Origin: Mermis nigrescens
Lineage: Eukaryota; Nematoda; Enoplea; Mermithida; Mermithidae
DNA length: 64,000 nt
Direction: 5' to 3'
Assembly: GCA_036768485.1 (NCBI GenBank)
Contig: JAVLUZ010000818.1
Coordinates: forward strand, 124,001-188,000
The translations under genes and the position numbers were made by a program. The notes below the pieces were generated by a model. The model had not been told where the DNA came from and ran no database searches. It saw nothing but the letters and a program-made list of their open reading frames with translations. Positions 37,304 through 49,200 of this stretch are shown one piece after another. How positions within the stretch are numbered: position 1 is the stretch's first letter; every line of letters begins with the position of its first letter.

Positions 37304-40300
37304 TAGTAATAATAATAATACTAATAATAAGAATATTACTAATACTAATAATAATAATAATAATTATTATTATTATTACTTAATACTAATAATAATAATA
37401 ATTATTATTATTATTATTATTTAAATTTATAAACGAAATCAATTAAATCAGATTCAGAGACGTTACGAAGCTAAAAGTATATCACAGCGTATTATTTCAA
37501 TTTTCAAATTTAACAAATCATTCTTAGTTGTCATTAATACGTTCATAAAATATGCAGTTGGCTCTTTTCCGAAGGAAGTGCGATGAAATTCTAATTTTCA
37601 GAAATCTAATCAAAAGTGTCTGATTTCCGCAATTCATGCAAAATGTCTAAGTGATTGTAATATTTTTCATAAAAAGCTGCGAACATTACTAACAAGGGCT
37701 AAAGAAATAAAATTTCGAATTACTACTACTCATAAATGCAGCTTAAGAATCGAATTTTATGGGATTTCTCTGAAGCATTTTTTGAAAAATATATTATTTT
37801 TTTAATGCTAACCTTCTTACCCTTTACATGTGCTGCCAGTATATGTATTATTTAGGTGTGTGCACGAAAGTGAAACAAATTGAGAAAAAACAAACCAGAA
37901 AACTATTAAACGCACTAGTCTGCCACTTCTTTACGAGTCCTACGGACCTCTTTTTGATCCGTGATAATATTACAAAATTTACGAATCTTTTCACTCGTAA
38001 CATTCGATCGTAATATCTGGTGAAACCGCCCAGCCGTTATTTGTGAAAAAACACTCGTAAAAAATACTCGTAGAACTCGTAACTCGTAGCCCGTGGCTCG
38101 TAAATCTCAGTTTTTGGCGAAACGGAAATTTGTAGCACTCGTAGCCCTTACTCGTGAAACCGTCACCCGTAACTCCTAACTCGTAGCTTTGTGGTGAAAC
38201 CGGGCCCTGGAAGCCCTTTTCTGTTCATGTAGGTTTCAAAACACTTTTAACAGCAGAAACAGCTATTTTTGCATAGTTTTCTTCTATTTTCAATAAAAAA
38301 ATTTCAATGTTTTGCATCAAATGCTATAAATACAGGAAATCAAGCAGTAAATCATGCTTCTAGACGTCTATCCGCCTTAATTTTGCAAATTTCTCGGCGC
38401 TTCGTGCCAGATTTTTGTTAAAGTCTTAGAAATTTAATGATTTTTTTGCACAAAACTGTCGAAAATTCTGAAATTTTAAGAAAAATATGACATAAAAAGT
38501 GATTTTATGTAAAAGTATACAATGTAAAACACCGAAAAATGCTATTTCGCGCGTTGAGGGCAAAATTTTGGACCTGTTTTTGACTTTTTTTGGAAAAGTT
38601 TGTATACCGCCCCCTCTCGCTACTGGATGGATCAGAAAGTACAGTAATTCTCGCATTCGTCCGCTACCATAAAACGTTCAAAGACTCTTTTTTGTAAAGC
38701 ACAATCTCAAAGCAGTTGGTTATAATAGTGTGACTTTAAAGAATCTGATAAAGGCTGACGACGACGATAACGCGATAGTACAACAAGGCGAAATAGATGA
38801 GGCTAACTTTGATTCAGATGATCTAGATTTCGATGATGAATTATCTGCTTCATCAGATTGAAATGAAAATTCTGGCCAACACCAATAAACATTTGTTTGA
38901 GTTCGATAAAGTGTTAAATATTACGATTATTCTCTAGCTCATGTACATACAAAATATTCTAAGAGTACTATTTATGGGTATAGGTATATAAGCTTGACCC
39001 TCGGCACTCGGCCTCGGCCTCGGCCGAGGCAAGGATATTAAGTCGCCTCGGCCTCGGCCTCGGCCGAGGGTCCAAAAGTACCCTCGGTCCGATCACTGGT
39101 TTCACCCCCGCAGAATCATTTTTCATCCCCGCAAAAAAATTTTCCACCCCCCAGAATTGGCGATTTTTCAAAAGTTTCCAAAACTTACCTGAAAATTGGT
39201 AGAAAAAATGTCTTTTTAAGGGTTTTTGGCTATCTATTTGCTTGATATCGCCAAATTTTCGGCGCTTCGCGCCATATATTCATGTTTTAAGCGATATATT
39301 GGTCAATTTATTCGACTTTTTTCGAAATTTTTTTCATGATTTTATGCTCTAGAAGGATAGAGTATCGTCAGAAACGCCAAAAAACGATGTTTTTTAACGC
39401 GTAACGGCCATTTTTGGGCCCAAAAAAAGCACTTTTGGTTTTCACCCTCCCCAGAATTCCCATGCTGTGCATGGTCGCCATTAATGTCAAAAAATTCCAC
39501 GCAAATAAATGTATAAAGTACGTAATTTTTCATGTCAAAAGGAACACACGGAAAAAAATTTTGGAGCTCAATTGAAAAATTCGAATGCATCGGCAAAATA
39601 TTACTAAAACTAACTGTTTAGACAGCCAGCCGTAATATTCAAATTCAAGACCGGGCAAACATTCGACGTCCCTAAAATTGTCAATATGCTTCCTAAAATG
39701 GCCAATCGCATCCAAAGGAGTGCCATGCGAGAAGCACATTTTCGAAATCTAAAGGTCCGCATCGCAACAAAACAACTATTTTTGAATATAATTAAAAATT
39801 TAAAAAAATTAAAAGTTAATAAAAAATTAATAGCTTAATAAATTATCGAATTAAAAAATTTGAAAAAATTCCAAGTTTTAAAATAAAATGTTTTCGGGTG
39901 GAAGGTGGCCGAGCCGGCAACATATGCAATCGGGGGATGGCAGTGGCGGATCCAGGATTTTCCTAAGGGGGGGGGGCGGTACCCCTAAGGGGGGGGGCGG
40001 AATCCTGACTTGGGCGGAAAAATCAGTCGTTTTAACCCGAAAATCGCTAAAAATCGCTCAAAAATCCTTAATTTTGCGCACTATTTTTGGCCAATGGGGG
40101 GGCGGCCGCCCCTCCCCTAAATCCGCCCGTGGGGGATGGGAATTCCCTGAGAGGTCGAGATTATTCAGGCCCTACTTGTGGCGAAAACTTGCATTTTTAG
40201 GCGCTGTTTTGCCATTGTTCGCCTAAAAACGTTATTTATTTAGTCACCTTTCAAAATTTTAAACCTTTATACGCATGGAGCCAGGCCGGGCCAACCATTT

Positions 40301-43300
40301 TACATATTTCAATCGTAAATGATTTAACATAGCAGGAAATCTACAAAAATAGTAGCGGATTTAGACGGAGGGAGCGGCCGTTCCCCGTCGTCAAAAAATA
40401 TTTGGGCGCAATGAAGTACATTTCACAAGTTGCCAAGTTGGGGAGTTTTCCCTTGTTTCGGGTTTTTTCGAGGCCGTAGGAGGCATTTTTTAGCGATTGA
40501 GGTTTTTTGCGCACATGCTTAACCACTGGTTGGGGTTTTTTAAGGCAGTTTGAGCTTAAAATTGAGGGTTCTTTGACAAGAGCACTTGGCAACCCTGAAA
40601 AAGATGTATATTTTTTGATGATTTTAGCCATTTTTTCGTGATTTTTTCAAATTTTTCCGGCGCTTCGCGCTAAAGTAGTACTCATTATTGATATTAAGAA
40701 ACTATCTGGGCGCTCTAAAGAAATATTTTTACGCCAGCAGAGTATTTTTAGTTCTTACAATGATTTCTTGATTATTTTCTAGCGCTTCGTGTCGACTTTT
40801 GCATTAATTTTGCGAGTTTTCATAAGGAAAATTCGAAAGTTCTTGAAATTTTCAACATTTTATCGTATAAATGATCCTGCTTATCAGAAGATGACAAAAA
40901 CCGCTAGAATTCAATTTTTGAAATTTTATTTGTTTTTCTTTGCAATTTTTTGATGCCAATGGATAGTGTTCGATGAGAAACCTTGAAAACTGGTGTTTTT
41001 TAAGCCATACCACCCTTCTTAAAACCATTTTTTGACCTTTGAAAAATCTTGCACCCCCTAGAATTTCGATGCTGCCCACCTATGGTTTTACCCCGCTCAG
41101 AATTTTCAATATGTGCTTGAAATATACTACAGTGCTCGCCACGAATGTTGACGTTCTAATATGCTGCACAGGAAGATAGAGTTATTACAGGATATATCTT
41201 TAACATGTCGGTCATACGTGGGCGTAAGAAGACCGACGAGTTAAAGATATATCCTTTAACATGCTCTATCTTCATCGGAAGCATATTAGGGCGTCAACAT
41301 TCATGGCGAGTAGTGTAGAATGGTTAAAGGAATTATAGCTTTTGAAAAATGTGGAGCGGTTCGACAAATCTGGGGAATTGTAGGAATAATACTGTGAATA
41401 TATAATATAAACAATAATATAAAAAAACCGTATGAAGTGCAAAAAAGGAAGGATGAGGTAAAGTATCAAGTTTGAATTTTTGATGTGTTGTTTGTAATAA
41501 TTAAAAGAGGTTTGAAGCGCCCTATTCTCGCTATTTCTATCTTTTACATCCTAAAGTTCGTATTCATTTCAACTATTTTAATTGAAGTTAATTAAAAGTA
41601 ATTATTAATTTTAAATCGAAGGACAAAATAAGCGCGCGAAAATCAGGTGATCGAAATGGGCGGTTTTCATCGTTCTTTTAAAGTGAAGAATTCCAAATGA
41701 CCTGTTTCGCGAATTTTGAAACAAAATTTTAAGGGGATGGGGGTATTTGGGTTTCTGCGGAGGGGGTATTTAACCTTCTGGGGGAGAACGGGTGCATACT
41801 TCCCAAACCCCTTACCCCCCAAGCCCACGTGTGGGTGAAACCAAAAAACGTTTCGAGTGCCTTTTTCTGGCAAAGAAGACCATTATTACGCATCAAAGAC
41901 ATCATTTTTGGCATTTATAATGATGCTCTTTCGTCCTAGACGATGAAAACCTTAGATTTGTTTTTAAAAAAATGGGGAGAAATTTAAAAGATAGTCAAAA
42001 AAGGCTCGAACCGCCGGAAATTGGCGCTTTTGCTAGAAGAACGTAAAAAAGCTTAGGACAGGATAATTTCAACAACTTTTTCGGATAATCGCGAATTTCA
42101 GGAGGAGCGAATTAAAATAAATAAAATAAAATACATGAAATAAAAATATATAAATAAAATTTATAAGTGGGGAAGTAAAGCCCTTAATCACGTATGTGCG
42201 CATGCAGCAATTAAATTGTTTTGGCTGAATGAGTTATTTTATAGGAAAAGATGGACGGCCATTGAATAGAAAAGAGATTAAAGAAATTTAGGAATTTCCA
42301 ATTCGAAATTTTAGTAAATGGACGATAATTGGCCTTGTACTATTGAATACATATGCACATTTTAATATATTCATTTTTCTTATCGAATAATATTTATAGC
42401 CAGGTGTTAAATTTTTCTTACCTTCGAATTTATTATAATTTTATCATGTATTTATTTATTTTGCTGATTATGTTTTTTATTATTTTTTCGAGTTTTTATC
42501 AGTGAAGAGTTAATATTTATTTTTATATTCATATTTTAATTTTTCACCTGCGTCAAATTTTAATAAATAATTAAGAAAGTAAGGGTTTAATGAAATAACC
42601 GTTCAAAATTCTGATCTATTTGCTGTAAATGTTGTATAAATGCGTAAATTTGAGCAAAGTTAAACAAATTGTTAGCAGAACCTTAAAAAAGATTAATTTC
42701 AACAAAAATTAATTTAAACTTAATTAAAAATTAAATTTTGATGAAATTAAAACAAATCGATCACCGGATAAACGAACGAAGAGAAAACGTTAGGATTTAT
42801 TAGAACAATTAAACATCCATAAATATTCTCAATGCAGCCGTTATACGTAATTTTATCGTTGATTAAGGCGGTGAGAAGCATAATAATTACGGGATGTGGC
42901 GCAAACAAAAAACCGTACTAAAACATAAGCGATAACTCAAAAATCTTAATTACAAAATTAACGAATACGCATGAACAAGGGAATAGGCGGGTGCCCAATG
43001 CACGCGGGAGTGGGGAGTTTGGGGAGTATGCACCCCCAGAAGGCCGAATAACCCCCCCAGTAACCATAAAACCGTCCCCCAGAATTCAATTTTTGAAAAT
43101 ATTTTTTCGCAATTAACGCTTTAAAAGACTCGCTAAAAAAATTTTCGCACCTTAGAATTTCGATCTTTCGAAAAATTCTGCAAATGCCCTATTTTAAGCG
43201 TTTTTAGTTGACTTCTAATTCAAAAACACTAATTTTCAAGAATTTCGCTGTTAAAACCTTTATGTTTTCATCGTCCAGAAAAACGGCATGGTCAAAATGT

Positions 43301-45925
43301 CCAAATTATTCGACTTTTTTCAACGATTAGTTATGCTTACCTTCAGGGGCGGATTGGCCCAAAATAGTGCGCAAAATTGAGGATTTTTGAGCGATTTTTA
43401 GCGACTTTCGGGTTAAAACGGCTAATTTTTCCGCCCAAGTCAGGGTTCCGCCCCCCCCCTTATGGGTACCGCTAACCCCTCAGGGGTACCGCCCCCTGGG
43501 AAAATCCTGGATCCGCCACTGCTTACCTTGAAACCTACCGATTTCGGGTCCCACAAAAGACGTTTTGGAAAAAAATTTTTTGGCGTTGTGCATGTATGTA
43601 TATAATGAGGATGATCAAACTCAATTAAACAATTTTGATTGAAAATTTTACATTGTGTGAACCAAAGAAAAAAGAAGTAAAAACCGATTTATCGACACAT
43701 ATTCGTGGTTCAGGAAACTTTAATCTTAAGGAATAAGAGAGTTTCGACCATTTCCGCTCATTTTAAGAAAATTTGAAAATTTTTAGAACCAAATACGTCT
43801 TTTCTTAATTTTTTCCATTCAAAATTTTCGGAAAATGAACGAAAATCGTTAAAGCTCAGCTCTCTCTCCTTTGAAAGAATCCGATTTTCAAACATTCAAA
43901 AACTGAAGGAACATTTTAAACAAAACTCGTTTGGAAAAATTCATCCGATTGACCTTAAAAATGTCCAAAGTTTTGAACTTTTTTTAACGATTGGTTGTTT
44001 ACCTTGAAATTTAACAAACCGGCGACTATTTTTACGTCAAGTACGTTAAGGTCGTCAATTTTAACGTCCAAAAGATGTTGGTAGGCTTGTTTATAGTGCC
44101 TGTAATAACAAAAATCAAAAGAATAAACTGTAATAAACAAAATAAATAAATAAATACAAAAATATAGAGCGTACACAAAACAGGGATATGTGAAATGCAA
44201 ATCAGGTCGACTACACATTACCCAAAAATTGAAACTTTAACCTCCAACTCCCATTTTTGGCAACGACCGACGCTTTTAGGCTTTTTAAGTACTTTTTGCT
44301 ATTTTTGGCTTAAAATTTGAGGTCATTCACCCCCCCCCCCAAAAAAATCGCCCATTACTCCCTCCCACTATCTTGAGCCTAAGATGCATGATACATAACA
44401 TATATACAAATTTCAAAAAAATAAAAATTAAATAAAAAAATCAAAATATGAAATATAATAAAAAAACAAATAAATGCAAATTGAATAATTCGTCTCCTTA
44501 TACAAGCAACCGGCGTATTAATAAAGTCATTCGTTTGATTATGTATACCTACATACCTAAAAATTTGACTAATTTATTCTTTGATTATTTTTTTGATTTA
44601 TTTTTTGATTATTATTTATATGTATGTAATTAATTTATTTGTTACTTATTTATTTATCACTTTCATTATTCATCCGCTTGTTAATTATTTACTTACTTAC
44701 TTACTTATTTATGTATTTATTTATTTACTTAATATTACTTTTATTGTCTACTTACTCGTCAATTTATTTATTCGAACTTTTATCTATTAATAAACAAAAT
44801 TATTAAATTAATTAAAATTGAGATGAATAGAATTAAATTGAATTATACTAAATCTATTTATTTATATTTTGAAAATCGAAGAGGAATTGAAGACTAAGAA
44901 GTTATGTCTAATATAACGCAACGGTTAATTACCTCAGGGCCGAATGAGTATCTTGCCTCAATTCGTTAAAAAAGCCCAGTTTAATTTGATATCTGATCAG
45001 AAGATTCTAAAATAAGGTAAATTTCCAAAAAACTTTATAGTGAAGAATGTCAAAATTTTATATTTTTCAAAATACTAAATCGTTGAACTTTGAACTCGCA
45101 TCGCGCGCCAATTTCACATTCTTTATCACCGACTGATAATACGAACCGGCTAATTCGTAAAACGCGTGCTCGAGCCTGTAAATCGGATGTTTCAATTAAA
45201 GTATGAATGGACGGTTCGAAATATTTCCGTGTTGAAAAATTATATACATAAATGGTACTGTAAAAGTAAGTAAAACATGCCATAAGAAATGAGAAAGGGG
45301 GCAGAAATACTAACAATAAATAAATTAATTAATTAATGAAAAGTTTATACATATTTCATTACAGGATGGACCAAAAAAAGGTAAGGGAACACTTCCTTAT
45401 AGCGTTTGTTCTGCTTGACTAAAAGTGATGCGGTTCAAATCATTTGATAGAAAATGGCTTTGGCTATAAATGCTCTAGTTTTTGGCCTCGAACTTTCAGA
45501 ATCCGTCACACGCAACAAATCATTGTAAACAACTTTTTTACAGGATACGAAAACGATTAAAGTGTAATATGGGAAAAAATTACAAACATCCAAGTCTGAA
45601 AATTTTTAACCCCCCTCCCCCATTTTTAGCCAAAAAATTTCGTCTTTACATTTTTTGATTTTTTGCCACATTTGACCAAAAACTGGAGTCATTGACACGC
45701 CTCCCCCTAAAAATGGCCGGAGACCCCATCCAAAACTTTGAGCCGTTACATGCATGTAAAAGGGCCATAAACCCTCATAATTATGATTAAAAGTTTTTGT
45801 ACCTTTCGTATGCAACCTCGCCTTTTTAAAATGAACAATTAAAAAGGGATAAATGAATTAAAATGGAATAAAATAATCGGAAAATGAATAATAATACAAA
45901 TATAATAATAATAATAACAATAATA

Positions 45926-45956
<31 letters not shown>

Positions 45957-45963
45957 TATTAAT

Positions 45964-46022
<59 letters not shown>

Positions 46023-46203
46023 ACTACTCGTCATGAATGTTTACGCTTTAATAAGCTTCTAGAGCTTGTTAGGGTTATATCTTTAACACGTCGGTCCTAT
46101 TTCCGACCACGCACGACCGACGTGTTAAACATATTAGCCTTAACAAGCTCTATCATCCTATGGAGCATAATAAAACGTAAACATTCGTGGCGAGCAGAGC
46201 ACT

Positions 46204-46270
<67 letters not shown>

Positions 46271-49200
46271 TAATACCTCAAAATATAGCCAAATAAATGA
46301 TCCGTCAATGGAAGCACGAATAGGCACTTGAGCGATATATCGCATTGCGAGCATAACTCGTTAGCTCTTTGAGCGAATATAGAATCTACAAAAGATGCAT
46401 TACATGCAGGCCCGTAGCCAAGGGGGGCAAAGGAGCAGTTGCTCCCCTACCTCCCAAAAACCAAAAAAATTTGTTTCTGGCAAGGGTCCCCAAAGATAGA
46501 AATGAAAAATTCTCAAGGTGTATATAAAAGATCGCCAAAATAGGTTTTATGCGTACTTTTGAGCTAGGAAATACAAAATTTTGTGGCGCATCGCACCGGA
46601 TTAATTCTGTTCAGTTACAGTCTTTCAAACCGTTCAAAACTGAGTTAGACATGGTAAAAATGTCAAATTTTTCGTGCGATTCGCACCGAATCACTAATCT
46701 TCTGGTTGTTTTTCTTTGCAGAGCACAAACATTGAGTACACATACAAAAAAATAAGAAATTGTTTATGAACTGAACGATGAGAAATCAGTTATGCGGATA
46801 GTTTAAGCGTTAGATCTTTTGAGTATGAGTAAGAAATGAACTTTTTGAAATTTTTCTTCAACATAGTGTAGATAGAGCTCGTTGAGAAACGTTCAAAAAT
46901 GTCCTTATTTTGGACTACCTTCTAATGGTTCTCGAGATACCCGACTTCAAAAATCTTTTGTCTCCCCCGAAATAAAATCCTAGCTACGGGTCCGATTACA
47001 TGTACATATATATACAATATGCAAAATCATACATACGTAGGCGTAAGGATTAGGGTGAGCTTAGCGCCTGTACCCCAAAATCAAAAAGATCCACTAGAAT
47101 CTAAATTATGACCATTAAAAATTTTCGAACCCTCAAACACTTCCACAAAATTTAATATGTAGCTACCCTCGCATATCAAAAATTTTCTTGAATCACATAA
47201 AATTAGACGAACCGATTTTGCCAAAATTTAGGCTGAAAATTGGCCCGCTGACTTCAATTTCGGCATTATCTTAAATTTGATCATAATTCCGGTAAATTTC
47301 GAATCGAAAATGGGCCTTTTATTCATTTATTTGAAGTAAAAATCTTAAATTATCATCCAACTGCATCGTTCGCGCTTTTAAGCCGTTATATACCGTGCTC
47401 GCCACGAAATTTGAACAATAAAGAACCGATTGAGTTTATTTCGGGTCGCTTTTTCACGAACTAATCGTCGGAGACCTAAAGGGTATCCTAAAATGCTTTA
47501 CTTCAAGAAAACGCGACGCAAAGAGCGCGAAGCGCTAACTACTTATAAGAAAACGCGACCTAAACGCTTTGTTTGGACTCAGTACGACTCAGCGCGCGTA
47601 AAGCATATTAATATTGATTATACTCGTGCAATTCATATGAATATGATATTGTGTACATAATGCGCACACGCGCGCTATCATCACACATGCACGGAAAGCC
47701 AGAAGTCTCGAATGATTAAAAACGTTGATGAGTAAGACAACGATGTTTTTTTCGAAGTTTTGATTTCTAACAACGCTTTTTTTTCAAATTGTAAAAGTTA
47801 CGACGTTTTTTTCAAAGTCAATTCAATGCAAATTTTCAAAGATACGAGCCACCTGGTTTGAAAAAACATTGAACTTCTTACAGTAGCTAAGTCATCATCA
47901 AATCATAATCATGGATAACAACGCAGAAAATCAAATCTTCACAAGCGTCAATAAATGAAGAACAGAAAGATAACAACAAAAAATATCAAAATTTTGAACC
48001 CCCTGATTTCAAATTCAGCGTTGTTTGCGTCTTGCAGTTTGAATTTTTGTATTGAGCATGTGAATGGAAAAATGGAAAACTTGTGTTGGAACTCACTAGC
48101 GTCTCTCATCATTTGAGCTAATTAAGATATCGATGTTTTTTCAAAAAAGATGTCGACGTTTTTATTCGAATTGGCTTTGAAAAATACGTGGTTAACTTTT
48201 ACAATTTAAAAAAAACGTTGTTGGAGATAAAAACTTTGAAAAAACGTCGTTATCGTACTCATCAAAGTTTTTAATCATTTGAGCCTCCTGGCTTTCCGTA
48301 CACACGTATTTAAGAAAGCGCGCTGAGTCGTAAACGGTACAAACTAAGGAGCGTTTGGGTCGCGTTTTCTTAAAGTACAGCTTGTCAGGATACTCTTTAG
48401 GTCTCCTGCGATTAGGTTGTAAAAAAGCGTTCCTAAATAAACCCAATCGGTTCTTTATTGTTCAAAATTCGTAGCGAGAACTGTATGTATTCACTTTGAT
48501 AAGTAATAAATCGACGAATCAGAATTCAGTCAAAAGAAAGCAAATATTTGACAAATTTATCAATTTTTTAATTTCGTCTTATAGAAGCTACAGTAATTAT
48601 GAAGTAGGCAAGTAATCCAGGAAACACCATACGGTAAAGACAATGCAAATATTATCGAACCTGTTGGGAGAGGAGGTGATTTTTGTACCAATACGATCGA
48701 TATTTTGGTTTCGCGACCCATTAAACTATGCCTGAAAAAGCGATTTTTGTAAACTAGAAAAAAACTAACATGTTAAATAAATACCAGAAAAGGTGATTAT
48801 ACAACTTTGACTCTAGAATCGAATATTCAGTGAAAAAATGTTATAAAAATCCCATATGCGAGGGAAGCAAGGCTAAGCATTTATTGACTCAAACTTTCCG
48901 TTTGAGTGCAGAAAGTCGTATATTTTTCCATGAGACAAATGGTGTAAATAGCTTCTAAGCATTTCTGCTAAACAAAACGACAAAACACCCAAAAATGCGA
49001 GCTATTGTCAAGGGAAAAGTATGAATTAAATATCGTCAATTCGGTTACAAACAGAAAATTTAGCATTTTTCCCGACTTTTCGTAAATTTCCTTGCGTTAT
49101 TTTTTAGAAATAATCACGGATGATCTTTTTCACTAAATGTATTATTTTGGCACCAAATTCATGGTCGAAATTTAAATTCGATTAAACAACGGACTTATTT

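Larger units (their letters stand above)
35690..39098. mobile_element. hAT-type element 2, 3.4 kb, with 8-bp target duplication
   Basis: Same terminal repeats as element 1 (CAGTGATCGGACCGAGG). Target duplication gtttcacc at 35682-35689 and 39099-39106. The CCTCGG hexamer arrays at both ends and the left subterminal sequence are shared with element 1. It contains two inverted remnants of transposase C-terminus and a nested foldback element. Confidence 0.92.
35653..39474 (+). repeat. Family A copy split by hAT element 2
   Basis: The left 37 bp (catacatgatcttgggga ... gggtttcacc) and the right 370 bp (gtttcacccccgcag ... catgctgtgcatgg) are one family A copy. The hAT element sits between them at the conserved gtttcacc word. 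The right part carries the exact hairpin motif at 39261. Confidence 0.85.

Noticed and set aside
46097..46354. Poly-Leu and poly-Asn open frames
   Set aside because: Translation of the AAT microsatellite.
47430..48446. Mirror-image open frames RRRPKxYPxxLYFKKTR on both strands
   Set aside because: They are the two arms of one foldback element. The similarity reflects DNA inversion, not two genes.
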